A stretch of 64,000 nt of DNA from Heliopora coerulea (lineage: Eukaryota; Cnidaria; Anthozoa; Scleralcyonacea; Helioporidae): positions 186,001-250,000 of the forward strand of contig JASJOG010000164.1 in NCBI GenBank assembly GCA_030142905.1, read 5' to 3'. The position numbers and the translations under genes were made by a program. This document shows positions 38,316-48,613 of this stretch, one piece after another; the stretch's first letter is position 1; each line of letters starts with the position of its first letter. The notes beneath the pieces are model-generated. The model searched no databases. It saw only the letters and a program-made list of their open reading frames with translations, and was not told the DNA's origin.

Positions 38316-38399
38316 TAGAAGATAGCTACTCAATTTAAAAGAATTGTCTATAAAGTCGAAATTTACCGACAAAACAGAAGAAATTGTGTCGAATTGTGG

Positions 38400-38998
38400 G
38401 GGATATAAATGCTTCTAAGCCTTCCTTGGGTGGTGGAAACCGATATTGACACCATGTTCACTTAGCATCTCAGCTTTTATTTGCGGTGCAGTCTTGCAGC
38501 AATTTGATTTGCTTTTCCTTACCACGAGCCTGTCCTCTCTCTCAGATGTCTTTTTTTTTCTGTCCAGGGATCTTGGCATCTTTCACACTGCTAGTGAGTC
38601 TATTCTCCTTGAGGATTTCACTGACACTGACACTTTCAGTACAACCCATAGAAGCAGCAATTTCTAGTTGCGTGTAGCCTTCTTCGGATAGTGACAGCAC
38701 TTTTCCTCAATCTTCCAAACTGATTCTTCTCCTTGGTCCAATTAGTCCGTATCTTCCAATTTGTGACAGGCCAATAACCTTTTTTTGTATGACTTGAAAT
38801 TAATTTGGCGTATGCTATAAATACTTTAAAAACAGAATATCTCTACAAATATTATTGGACAAATCTCAATCTATCTAAAACATTCATTACTGTAACCTTG
38901 AAGGCTATTGCTGTACTATGTGCTTCTTGTCTGCTTGTATAAGCAGAAAGCAACATAAATCTTAACATGATCAACTCTTTTTGACCGCCAGTGTATAA
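38400..38998 (-). mobile_element. Tc1-like DNA transposon fragment
   Basis: On the - strand a frame reads EEGYTQLEIAASMGCTES and VKDAKIPGQKKKTSEREDR, the paired helix-turn-helix DNA-binding part of Tc1/mariner transposases. Upstream of it on that strand, at about 38963-38995, is CACTGGCGGTCAAAAAGAG, a Tc1-type terminal repeat. The catalytic DDE part is missing to the left of 38400. It is a 3'-truncated, dead copy. Confidence 0.65.
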
Positions 38999-39024
38999 TT
39001 CTACTCGTGTTAGATAATCAAAAC

Positions 39025-39186
<162 letters not shown>

Positions 39187-39370
39187 GCTGATGAGCAGGA
39201 TGGAGAAGCCTACATTATATAGGCAACTCAAATGTGCCACACATGTGGTACATCTAAGCCATGCCAGAGCGCTCTAACTAGAGACTAGTGAGCGTGCGCA
39301 AATCCGCTAGCGGCATGACTCATCCTGTAGAGCGCTCAATATGAACCAAGAGGCCATAGAGCGATATCTA

Positions 39371-39416
39371 ACTACAGACGGAACCGTTTCGGCCTATTGG
39401 GCCTCATCAGTGTAGT
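39371..39416 (-). ncRNA. Type I hammerhead ribozyme, copy 2
   Basis: Identical over all 46 bases to the copy 230 bp to its left, with every core and stem position preserved. Predicted cleavage lies between + positions 39377 and 39376. The exact 230-base spacing between the two cleavage sites defines the monomer. Confidence 0.9.
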
Positions 39417-39571
39417 GCTGATGAGCAGGATGGAGAAGCCTACATTATATAGGCAACTCAAATGTGCCACACATGTGGTACATCTAAGCCATGCCAGAGC
39501 GCTCTAACTAGAGACTAGTGAGCGTGCGCAAATCCGCTAGCGGCATGACATCCTGTAGAGGGTTGTATTAG

Positions 39572-39611
<40 letters not shown>

Positions 39612-40138
39612 CTAATTTGAACGACATGTTTCGGAAGTACTTCTTGCGTCGTCAGGTGGTAAAAAAGTTAGACGAAAACACATAAGAAAATGCAGACGCA
39701 AAATATTGAATCGCATAATCGCACCATCAAACACGACAGTAATAACAAAACTAACGTTTTATCCACCCTGACGAAGGAAAACGTTCGTCAGAAACATGTT
39801 CAAATTAAAAGAAGAAATAATAAACGTTGTGATATGTATAAGGATTGTACGCCACCTAATACAAGATCTTTTGAAAATATACATATGTATGATATGTAAA
39901 AGTTAATTGTTGGTCACTAGTGTGATAAAGGATTTAGCTTCGCAAGTGAAGCTTAACGTTTTATAGAATTTTTAAACTTTTTGAAGATCGAGCTCTTGAT
40001 TTATATATTGGTGAAGAAATAGCATACCAATCTACTTTGGGCAATAAGCGAAAATAAAAGTTGTCCAATAACAAAACCAAATAGTTTGGTCCAATTAATT
40101 ACTTCAACACTTTACCACGAATTTTGGTGTATTTATAG

Positions 40139-40227
40139 ACAACGTAGATGCATCAGTTGCCGTCAAAGTCTCGATGGCAATTTGTTTGATCTTTGCTGGT
40201 GTCAATGCTATCAAGGAAATAATTCAG
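40139..40227 (+). CDS. TRPA1: TRPA1-like, exon 8 (S2)
   Basis: 89 bases between TTTATAG (to 40138) and GTAAGA (40228). It encodes DNVDASVAVKVSMAICLIFA and GVNAIKEIIQ, the second membrane segment and the start of the S2-S3 linker. Its two first bases complete an Asp codon. A foldback insertion begins only 13 bases into the following intron. Confidence 0.85.
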
Positions 40228-40239
40228 GTAAGATTTAAG

Positions 40240-40583
40240 CAATTTGATCCAGTAAAGTAAATGGTTTGAGCCTGGGTGAATCATCACATGTTTGAGGAAG
40301 TTGATCGTCCAGGTTAGTGTAGTCTTGAGAAAGACTGTTGGTTGAATTGACTGACGTTTTGACAGCCTTAGCGGCGGTCATCTTCAGAGTCAAAAGGAGA
40401 GTAAATGTCAGGTTCGCCTGATACAGATACAAATACAGGCGAACCTGACATTTACTCTCCTTTTGACTCTGAAGATGACCGCCGCTAAGGCTGTCGAAAC
40501 GTCAGTCACTTCAACCAACCGTCTTTCTCAAGACTACACTAACCTGGACGATCAACTTCCTCAAGCATGTCAATTTGATCCAG
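40240..40583. repeat. Foldback insertion with 13-bp direct repeats
   Basis: Arms of 135 bp (40286-40420 and 40436-40570) are near-perfect inverted copies around a 15-base loop. The block is flanked by CAATTTGATCCAG at 40240-40252 and 40571-40583, a probable target duplication, with 33 extra bases between the left repeat and the left arm. Each arm carries CTGAAGATGAC...GTCGAAACGTC, a degenerate hammerhead-like tail of Penelope-like elements, so this is probably a short Penelope-derived double copy. Confidence 0.7.
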
Positions 40584-40813
40584 ATTGGACTCTGTACTTA
40601 GCGCGTTTCAAGAAATGATTTGGAGGAGGAAGTTGAATTTTACTTTTAGGTTTGTTTTCCTGGATACTTTTTAATAAAAGTTGCAAATAATCAAGTAACT
40701 TAAACATCTCCCTCGAAAGACTGAACACCGTTCTGGAAGATACTAGGATATCACGTAGTAACGCGGGCATTGACACTCAATCACATATAACACGCGGCCA
40801 AGCTCTGGGGAAA

Positions 40814-40889
40814 GCTTTGCTATTAGCTCAGTTGGTAGAGCACTGCACTAGATTCTCGGGGCCACAGTTTCGATTCCCAGCGAGAGGCC
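40814..40889 (+). pseudogene. tRNA-like repeat
   Basis: TTAGCTCAGTTGGTAGAGCA is a good D-arm and A box, and TTTCGATTCCC resembles a B box, but the acceptor ends do not pair. It is a tRNA-derived repeat and not a working gene. Confidence 0.45.
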
Positions 40890-41687
40890 TCAAGTAGCAT
40901 TAATTACAGAAGGTCCCGGTTGGATCTTAATATGTAAAATTCTGACGTTCGAAAATTTCCTTCATAGTGTATAAACAGTATTTTAGCCTGGTAATACCTA
41001 AAGCAGTTTAACACATTCTGTTCCAAAACTTCAAGTAATTTTGTTGAATTATATCAAAGATACTTTATTTCCCAATAAGTTAACATGTTGTGTCATCAAA
41101 ATGACATCAAAGAGTATTTCATTATTACATTCTCTATCATCAAGTCCTGTACAATATGTCATTTGTCGAGTTGTTTTAAGTTTCGCACAAAATAGTATGA
41201 TTGATAAACTCTTGTGACAATCGTAGTGGCGTTTGATCTCTTCACTACCAAGGCGAGGGAGGTTACCCAGAGTTTTAATCGAGAATCAAACGGTGGTTCA
41301 AATCGGGATCCGAATCACGGCCACAATTTTTGGCCATCTTAACTATCCTACCAAACAAATATTGAGATGATTGTGATATTAGCGTCCCAGTTCCAACTTG
41401 TGAACCTTTAAGTAATCAGATCAGAACTCTTCCAAATAATAATCCATAAGAAGGGCAGGTGATAGAAAATTAAACAGATGCTTTGAAAGTCTTTTTACAC
41501 TAAAAATACTCTGAGATAGATCTCACGTGAAAAAAACAAAACAAGAAATATTTTACAGCAAAAACCGAATGTGCAAAAAGTATTGTTGGGTCAAAGCTCT
41601 CCCTTAAGATACGTTCACATAAGCAACCTACCACTTTATTTGGGCTAAAATTGGACGGAGAGTTCACTGGTGTGAACATAGTCGGAC

Positions 41688-41860
41688 TGATGATGATGAT
41701 GATGATGAAAACTTTATTTACCCACGCTGGTATCGTCAGCAGAGCTGGTTTCCACGATAGGCGTGTAAAAAGTATAATTACAATAACATACATATAAATA
41801 TATAAAAGATATAGTACAAATAGAGAATCTAAGCTAAGACTAATAGTAATATGCCGCACG
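41688..41860 (-). repeat. Probable LINE or SINE 3' tail
   Basis: On the - strand the sequence ends GGTAAATAAAGTTTTCATC and then (ATC)n, a pattern common at the 3' end of CR1/L2-like non-LTR elements whose tail is a short microsatellite. No coding part is present. Confidence 0.5.
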
Positions 41861-42138
41861 ATTGTTTACAAAATGCGCGGTGTATATTTACAGGTTTTGT
41901 GTAAATTTTGTGTGACTAAATTCCGACTGGATTTGGGCTCATTTTTAGTACTCGCTTTTAAGTGGCTTGAGAAACGACTGAAGTCGGATTCGATTAATGA
42001 TGCATTCAGTCACATTAGCTTGGACTCGAAATGGTCAAGCCAAATTTGACTCGAATTTGGTGATGTGAACGCACTTTTTGCTGATGATGGAGTGACTGTT
42101 ATACTCCTGCTACTGCTAACTAAATATTCTCTTCTTAG

Positions 42139-42387
42139 TTGATATTTATCCAGCTCCACTATTTTTTGGACCTTGTCAATTATTTGGAATGGGTTATGTA
42201 CGTGTGTGTGTTTATATTTGCAACACCAAAGGATGGTAAGATCGCTGTAAAAACAAGTCTTCAGTGGAAAGCATGTTCGATAGCCCTTCTCTTAGCATGG
42301 ATTAACTTGGTGCTGTACTTAAGGAGATTTGCTTTGTGTGGGATCTACGTTCTAATGATGAAAAAAATCTGCAGTACACTAATCAAG
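42139..42387 (+). CDS. TRPA1: TRPA1-like, exon 9 (S3 and S4)
   Basis: 249 bases, phase 0, after acceptor CTTCTTAG. It encodes LVNYLEWVMYVCVFIFATP (S3) and WKACSIALLLAWINLVLYLR (S4) followed by the S4-S5 linker RFALCGIYVLMMKKICSTLI. The frame would stop 18 bases further on. The only junction that keeps the S4-S5 linker continuous with S5 in the next exon uses a GC donor (AAG then GCCAGT at 42388) in place of GT. GC-AG introns are a known minor class. Confidence 0.8.
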
Positions 42388-43843
42388 GCCAGTACTAACT
42401 ATTAATATTTTGATGGATAACATTTTGCCTGTCCTATCTCAGGGAAAACGAAGCTCTAGATCTTTCTGGGTCTGGTTGAATATGACCCTTATTCCTGACC
42501 TAATCTTTCATCACGGGGTTAAACCTTTAAATTTAATTACATGATTAACTTTTTCCCGGCGACATAAGATTTGTATTATTTTACTCTGGCTAACGCCAGA
42601 CGATTTTACTCCTTGGGCAAATTTCGTCTTTTTATCTCCAAGTTTGTTGTTCGAGGCGTAAGAAATGATTAAATTTCAAGCAATTAATGCCACGTGATTG
42701 AACAGTGGTATTTATAAATCAAGTTAACCACGCCGTTATTGCAGATTGCAGAGAATCACGTTTACTTCAGCAACTAATTGTTAATTATCATCAAAAATTT
42801 TGTTTACTATGCTGCCAACTACGAAAGGTGTACGGAATTGATGCAAGGATGAGCTTGTATCCGAATGGCATATAATCTGAGGGTATTTTCAGTTCACAAA
42901 CAAATGCGTTATAACAGGGGGTTAAGTAAACAGGTTCTTAACTCTTTACCGCCAAGAGCTCCCCCGTTGTCGAGTAAGAACGTCTGGTGTTAGCCATAGT
43001 AAAATTATAAATTAAAAGTCCTATCCTGTCTCGATAGAGTTAAAAGAAACATTGTACAGTAATTTAATTTTCCTGGCAATTTGGCATATTTATCCACTCA
43101 AATTTGTCGAGTAGCTCTCTTAGTCTGAACTCGCCCTGGCTTAATATATGGTTTCATTCGCGCGTATTTCCCTCAAATCTTACTTTAAATCTCTTGCCTA
43201 AGAACACAAATGTGCAGTATAGCTTAACATAAATTAGCTTAAAATAAAAAAGCTATCGGAATGAACATCCATCCTCAATACTTAAGAAATCTGTAATCAA
43301 ACGACTGGCTCGTTTACTGGAGCAGTTTTAGTCTAATGTTTGGGAGTATTTTTATTGATGTCAAAAAAATTTTGGAAAATGTCAAAGGATTAATTCATGG
43401 TTTGACTGTACTTTAACCATTTTAAAACTCCGATATTTTATGAGTTTTTGTCGCTTTGAAACTTTCGAGATAAGGTTCGAAGTGTGAAAATTGAAAACAA
43501 ATAATATCTTATTATCATCATTAATTTATTTAATTCATGAAACTGAAGAGCTCCAACAGAATAGTATCAGAATCTTACTTCCAGCCTTCAAACATCTGTA
43601 AAGTGTTATTTTTTGTTTCTAGCTGGTTGATATTCAATCTTTGGCAAAGTGACAGATTTAACACTTTGCCTTCATCACTTTATACACTACGCATAAAAAA
43701 AAAAAACAACAATACCTTGCTTTATCATGGAAGGATAAAAATAATATCTGCTTTATGGAGAGAGATGTCTAAAAACAGCTAAAATGTTTCCATGACAGTT
43801 GTGTATTTGGTGATGTGATCTTTAGCCTGACGTTTGAACAACC

Positions 43844-43849
43844 CTTCCA
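43844..43849. other. Polinton target-site duplication, left
   Basis: CTTCCA immediately before the element's first base. The same six bases follow its last base at 60414-60419. Polintons make 5-6 bp duplications. Confidence 0.9.
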
Positions 43850-43987
43850 AGTAGTCTGTAATGTCCGGATTCTGTCACAGGTTTTCAACACATTTTCAAA
43901 TTTGGTCAAAATTTTTCAAAGTGTCGTGGGGGGTTTCCCTTTTTATTGACGGCGCTACTTTCGGTTTTGTTTACACCACTTCCGGGC

Positions 43988-44306
43988 ACATTTTATACAT
44001 TTTAAATACATTTTATACATTTTAAATACATTTTAAATACATTTTATACATTTTAAATACATTTTATACATTTTATACATTTTAAATACATTTTATACAT
44101 TTTAAATACATTTTATACATTTTAAATACATTTTATACATTTTAAATACATTTTATACATTTTAAATACATTTTATACATTTTAAATACATTTTATACAT
44201 TTTAAATACATTTTATACATTTTAAATACATTTTATACATTTTAAATACATTTTATACATTTTAAATACATTTTATACATTTTAAATACATTTTATACAT
44301 TTTAAA
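43988..44306. repeat. 20-bp tandem repeat in the left terminal repeat
   Basis: About 16 units of ACATTTTATACATTTTAAAT, with a few shortened units at the left. The right terminal repeat has only about two units at 60240-60276. The array accounts for the length difference between the two ends. Confidence 0.95.
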
Positions 44307-44651
44307 ATTGTTGGGGGTTTACCCTTTTTATTCTGATAACGTAACTTCCGGTTTCGATTCTCATTTCTAGAACATTCTAAAATTTTAAAATTGTTGGGGG
44401 TTTCCCTTTTTATTCTTATAACGTAACTTTCGGTTTTGCCTCCTTTTTCAACACATTTTCAAATTTGGTCAAAATTTTTCAAAGTGTCGGTGGGGAAAAC
44501 CCTTTTTATTGACGGCGTCACTTTCGGTTTCGCTTACTTAACTTCCGGTCGCTTTCATGAATTTAATTACGTTACCAAGAATTTCAACACATTTTAAAAA
44601 ACGGGTCAAAATTTTTCAAAGTGTCTTGGGGGAATAACCTTAACATTCCAA

Positions 44652-44778
44652 ACATTCCATACATTCCATACATGCCTAATCTCCCTAACAACCAGCCTAA
44701 CTTGATGTCAACAAAAAAACTATTTTTAGTTTGCTCAGTTGTTAGGGAGATTGAGCATGTATGGAATGTATGGAATGT
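44652..44778. repeat. Inner palindrome of the left terminal repeat
   Basis: Arms of 41 bases (44652-44692 and 44738-44778) pair with one or two mismatches; they contain ACATTCCATACATTCCATAC and its complement. The 45-base loop holds a CAAAAAAACTATTTTTAG segment. The same structure lies in the right terminal repeat at about 59764-59890. Both strands happen to stay open as short frames across it, but no start codon other than GTG is present. Confidence 0.85.
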
Positions 44779-44859
44779 GGGGAAAACCCCTCAACGACAG
44801 GCGGGGGAATTACCTTTTTTGACAGAATTTTAAGGAAACAACCTAGCTGATAAAGTATT

Positions 44860-47800
44860 TTACGGTTTAAATCCAAATATATTCTCATAAGTGTCAATCA
44901 TTTCATTCATGTAATGACCATATGCCAATGTATCTATTTTATTTTCAAGTATTACTCTTTTATCATCTTTTGCTGACAATTCAATTTTTTCAACACTCTC
45001 AGTATACAATTCATGATTTCGGTGTCTTATTAAATTCATTTTTCTAATTTGTTCTTCTTCAGTAAATAAGCAATCTTTATAATTTTGAAATGTTATATTT
45101 TTTTCAATAACATTTTTCTTAACACCTTTACATCTTTTTGACGCCTTTCCACTTTCACACATTTTATAAGAATATAATTTTGCTCTCAGCCCTACAAATT
45201 CTTCTATTTGTTTACCACCGCACTCATCTTTCATCATTCCAATTACTTTTTTGTTTAAACCGGTTTTAATTCCGCTTTCATATTCTTTTGGATAATTACT
45301 TGTGTCAAACATTTTTTCAACATCTGGGGTTATATCTTTATAAAAATCTTCAGTTTTAATTTCATACATTAAACTTTCAGTATCTGTAAATAACAACCGT
45401 GCATTTTCACCATATTTTAATTTAATATAATTGTAATGAAAATCATACATTAAAGTCTTACTCAGATCCAATATGCTCATTCCTAGATATATAGGTTTAT
45501 CTAGCTTAATTTTTTTCTTATGCATATGCACAGCAATTAAATTTTCAGAAAATATTGTTCTTTTGTTAAAATTGGTTTTTGAAAATAATTTTAATGCTTT
45601 TTCTTCTCTGTTAGCTAATTGTATATCAACTCTGTTTCTAACATTCTCCATAGTTTTTCCAAACACAGAATTATTCATAAGTTTGAAAAAGTCTTTTTCA
45701 AATTCATTTTTTGCTTCTGTTCTCAGTTTTGTGTTTAAATCAATATATTTTTTCATAAAATCTTCTTCATAAAATTTAATACCTTTATAAATTCCACTAA
45801 TTTTTAATCCTAATTTTTCATATAATTTCAAGTTTTCACTATGTAAAACATATTTTTCTTTATTATTCAAATTTGGTATTAATTTTTCAACACCTCCTGC
45901 TCCGCAGGTGTCAACTTTTAATCTTTCTGGTGCTAGCGGGTATTCATTATGTAAATCATGCAACTCTTCAGGATATTCCAAGTTAACTTCTAATATACAA
46001 GGAAATTTTTCCCAATTTTGTAATTCTCTTTCATTCATCCATTTAAAATCTCTCACAGGAAGTTTTTTACTCATAGCCCATCCGTATAAATTATTCGCGT
46101 CTAAATAAGCAAGATATACATTATATTCTTCAGGATTATACTTTGAGCCCATATAAGGATTATTAGCTTTTGCATATCTCTTTGTAATAGTGGAAATTCC
46201 CCCTCTAATTCCATTTTCAATCATAAGGTACATTTGTGGATCGGATAATAAGTCCAATTCAACTCCAGTCATTTTTAACATTGCATCCCAAGCAAGCCCT
46301 GGAGAAGTATAATACCAAGCGGGGTCTAATTTATAATTTTCTTTACAAACTTTTCTAAAATTTTCAAAAACATCTGCCAAAAGTATCACATCAGTTTTCA
46401 AATATAAGTCATGATATTCTTTCATATTTTTAATATTAAATTTTTTCCAAACATTTTGCGCATGTTCATAATCTGCTTCGTTTATATTTTCATCATTTAA
46501 TTTTGAATAAAATTCCTTAATATCAGGTAATTTTATTTCTTTTAATTTTTCAATATTATCAAACCAATCATATGGAAACACACCTTTTCTAGTTAATAAT
46601 TCTCTTTCCTCTTCATTTTTGTAAATTCTTTTCATAATATTTAGTTCATTTTTATCTAAATTTTTGACCAAGTTTCCTAAACTACTTTGCATAAACTTAA
46701 AACTGTCAATAAATCTAATTTGTTTTTTAACATTAATCATTTCTTTGATTTTATACTCTATTTCACCTTTTTCATTATTAAATTCCTCATATTCAATAAT
46801 GTTTTCTTTACATTTACTTTGAAATTGTTTTTCTGTAATTATTTTTTTAGATTCAAATTTATCAACAATAATCTCTTTTGTGAATGAAATATATTTCTCC
46901 TCAGTGTTGGGTATACAATTAATTTCACCTTCTGAAACACCTAGATTTTTTATAAACAAATGACTATCATAATTTTGTAAATTATGAAATATAACTGGAA
47001 CAAATTTAGGTTTTTTCATTTTTGAATTACAACTAATACAAGCAGCACCTCGATATTTTCCAGTATAATGGCAATGGTCTTTAACTTTATCATCTTTTTC
47101 AAATTTTTTATCACATGCATAACATTTCTTAGCTTTTTCAAAATCTTTTTTATCCTTTTCTCTTAATATTATCTTTTTTTGAAATTTAAATTGCTCATGT
47201 ATTTTTTTAATATTATTTTCTAAACTCTCTACAAATTTTAAAGAAACGTCTTCATCAGAATTGTCCTTTTTACTGTGTATTACTAATTTTGGTTTAAATA
47301 AATTATCATCAAAACATTTTATCAAATAACAATATCCAGACGGTTCATGTTTTTGAAATTGTTTTGTATTATCACTAATATTTTTATCCTCATATTTTAA
47401 ATTACATTCAAAATCTGCATAAACTACAAATGGCGCATTGTGCATTCTTTCATAATTTTTAAACTTTAATTTTTCTCCTTTATTAGGATAAACAGTTTTT
47501 CCACATTTATATTTTGAACAATATTCTAAATGATTTTTAAGAGTTTTTTCATTTCTAAAATTTTGTAAACAATAATTACAAATATGTATTTTTTCTTTGC
47601 TTTTATTGACTTGGTTTGAAAATAATCTGCTCACATTTTTAATTAAACAATAATGTTTATCACCATTTTCATTAGTTATTAACAATATGTTCACATGTGT
47701 ATTCACATGTGTATTCACATGTGTGTTCACATGCGTGTCCTCATGTGTATCCACATGTGTGTTAATTTGTCCCAAGTCTAATTTACTCACCCTCAAAGGA

Positions 47801-48528
47801 AAAATTTCGTGCTTTTTATTTCCAAACCTTTTTTCTTCATTATATCCAAATAAATTAATTGCAATGTTATTATTTTTTTCAAATTTATCAATATCTGTAA
47901 ATCCACACGGGAATTCCATACCTTTTGTATTAAAACTCTCAGCTTTCTTTTTTAAAATTTTTGTAATTCTTCCAGGATTTTTCAAATTAGGATTAGTTTT
48001 CAAAAGTTCACTTATTGCAACACACCACAATAAACATTTTTGGTCATCATTTTGTGGATTAATAATTGCATTTTTATTTTTTAAAAATTTTGGAGTAGGA
48101 ATATAAGATGATGCAAGTAATCGTTTAATTTTATTAATATTAAGAATTATTTTTAAACTTTTATAAAATTTCCATAAACTTGAATTTCTTAAATATTCTT
48201 CAAAACTTTGAATAATTTTATCTTTCATTTTTTCATATATTTCATCAAAATTGTTTCCATCAAAAATTTCTTCATAATAACTATGAAAATGTGCTTTATC
48301 TGTAGTTTCTTCTCCAGTTGCTGGATTTGCTTTTTTCATTAAACATACAAGAGTTATTTGTTGTTTTGTACTTGGATATTTTTTAAATTTTTTTATTACC
48401 AATGGTTTTATTTTTTCCAACAGGCTCAAAGGGTCATATAAAGATAATCCGGCTTCTTCCAAATCCATTTCATATCTTTTTGTTACTTTCAAAGCTTCTT
48501 TATCCAATTTAAACTTTGGTTCAACCAT
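44860..48528 (-). CDS. polB: Protein-primed DNA polymerase, family B (Polinton)
   Basis: 1222 residues; replicates the element's linear DNA. Features in order: N-terminal region with a Cys165 (KCLLWCV) and His292 (DKHYCLIKN) pair reminiscent of a cysteine-peptidase-like fold (weak inference); THV(N/D) tandem repeat 257-280; C2H2 zinc finger from C317; exonuclease I at D372/E374 (YADFECN); a CxxC...HCHY...CxxC zinc module from C469; exonuclease II at D521 (NYDSHLF); exonuclease III at D713 (LKTDVILLADVF); motif A D810 (LDANNLYGWAM); motif B near 950 (LMNNSVFGK); motif C D1049-T-E1051 (FTDTESLMYE). In the family motif C is usually DTD, so E1051 is unusual. ATG at 48528 is used as the first methionine, but it lacks the AATAAATG leader of the other genes and the frame stays open upstream to about 48650, overlapping the preceding ORF. 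Confidence 0.93.
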   Translation of the reverse strand: MVEPKFKLDKEALKVTKRYEMDLEEAGLSLYDPLSLLEKIKPLVIKKFKKYPSTKQQITLVCLMKKANPATGEETTDKAHFHSYYEEIFDGNNFDEIYEKMKDKIIQSFEEYLRNSSLWKFYKSLKIILNINKIKRLLASSYIPTPKFLKNKNAIINPQNDDQKCLLWCVAISELLKTNPNLKNPGRITKILKKKAESFNTKGMEFPCGFTDIDKFEKNNNIAINLFGYNEEKRFGNKKHEIFPLRVSKLDLGQINTHVDTHEDTHVNTHVNTHVNTHVNILLITNENGDKHYCLIKNVSRLFSNQVNKSKEKIHICNYCLQNFRNEKTLKNHLEYCSKYKCGKTVYPNKGEKLKFKNYERMHNAPFVVYADFECNLKYEDKNISDNTKQFQKHEPSGYCYLIKCFDDNLFKPKLVIHSKKDNSDEDVSLKFVESLENNIKKIHEQFKFQKKIILREKDKKDFEKAKKCYACDKKFEKDDKVKDHCHYTGKYRGAACISCNSKMKKPKFVPVIFHNLQNYDSHLFIKNLGVSEGEINCIPNTEEKYISFTKEIIVDKFESKKIITEKQFQSKCKENIIEYEEFNNEKGEIEYKIKEMINVKKQIRFIDSFKFMQSSLGNLVKNLDKNELNIMKRIYKNEEERELLTRKGVFPYDWFDNIEKLKEIKLPDIKEFYSKLNDENINEADYEHAQNVWKKFNIKNMKEYHDLYLKTDVILLADVFENFRKVCKENYKLDPAWYYTSPGLAWDAMLKMTGVELDLLSDPQMYLMIENGIRGGISTITKRYAKANNPYMGSKYNPEEYNVYLAYLDANNLYGWAMSKKLPVRDFKWMNERELQNWEKFPCILEVNLEYPEELHDLHNEYPLAPERLKVDTCGAGGVEKLIPNLNNKEKYVLHSENLKLYEKLGLKISGIYKGIKFYEEDFMKKYIDLNTKLRTEAKNEFEKDFFKLMNNSVFGKTMENVRNRVDIQLANREEKALKLFSKTNFNKRTIFSENLIAVHMHKKKIKLDKPIYLGMSILDLSKTLMYDFHYNYIKLKYGENARLLFTDTESLMYEIKTEDFYKDITPDVEKMFDTSNYPKEYESGIKTGLNKKVIGMMKDECGGKQIEEFVGLRAKLYSYKMCESGKASKRCKGVKKNVIEKNITFQNYKDCLFTEEEQIRKMNLIRHRNHELYTESVEKIELSAKDDKRVILENKIDTLAYGHYMNEMIDTYENIFGFKP

Positions 48529-48613
48529 TTGCAGTTTTTCCTGTGAACCTGAGGTTCTGAGAGCTTCACTCGATATTTTGTTAAATATATTTAAAACATT
48601 TTCTTTTAAATGA

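Larger units (their letters stand above)
40228..42138 (+). other. Intron with foldback, tRNA-like repeat and LINE tail
   Basis: Donor GTAAGA, acceptor CTTCTTAG. Contains the 135-bp-arm foldback (40286-40570), a tRNA-like repeat (40814-40889) and a retrotransposon tail (41688-41860). From 40900 to 41680 nothing else is recognised. Confidence 0.6.
43850..44784. repeat. Left terminal inverted repeat of the Polinton
   Basis: About 935 bp. It matches the right repeat over its whole length except that it has about 280 bp more of a 20-bp tandem repeat. It contains paired blocks of GTCGGTGGGGAAAACCC / TTGACGGCG type and an inner palindrome near its inner end. Homology ends at GGGGAA near 44784. Confidence 0.9.

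Noticed and set aside
39600..39900. A third hammerhead ribozyme (CTGACGA...CGAAACATG, both strands)
   Set aside because: The core has C in place of the invariant U, stem I does not pair and stem III is absent; it is at most a degenerate Penelope-like tail.
44621..44833. Open frame in the left terminal repeat with NIPNIPYIPYMP-like repeats, matched at 59677-59922
   Set aside because: It starts at GTG, not ATG, lies on a palindrome, and the C-terminal parts differ after the terminal repeats end. The periodic peptide is a by-product of the ACATTCCAT repeats.
47687..48106. 139-codon + strand frame opposite the polymerase
   Set aside because: It is the complement of the polymerase coding strand and its low-complexity Cys/Val repeats mirror the THVN array.
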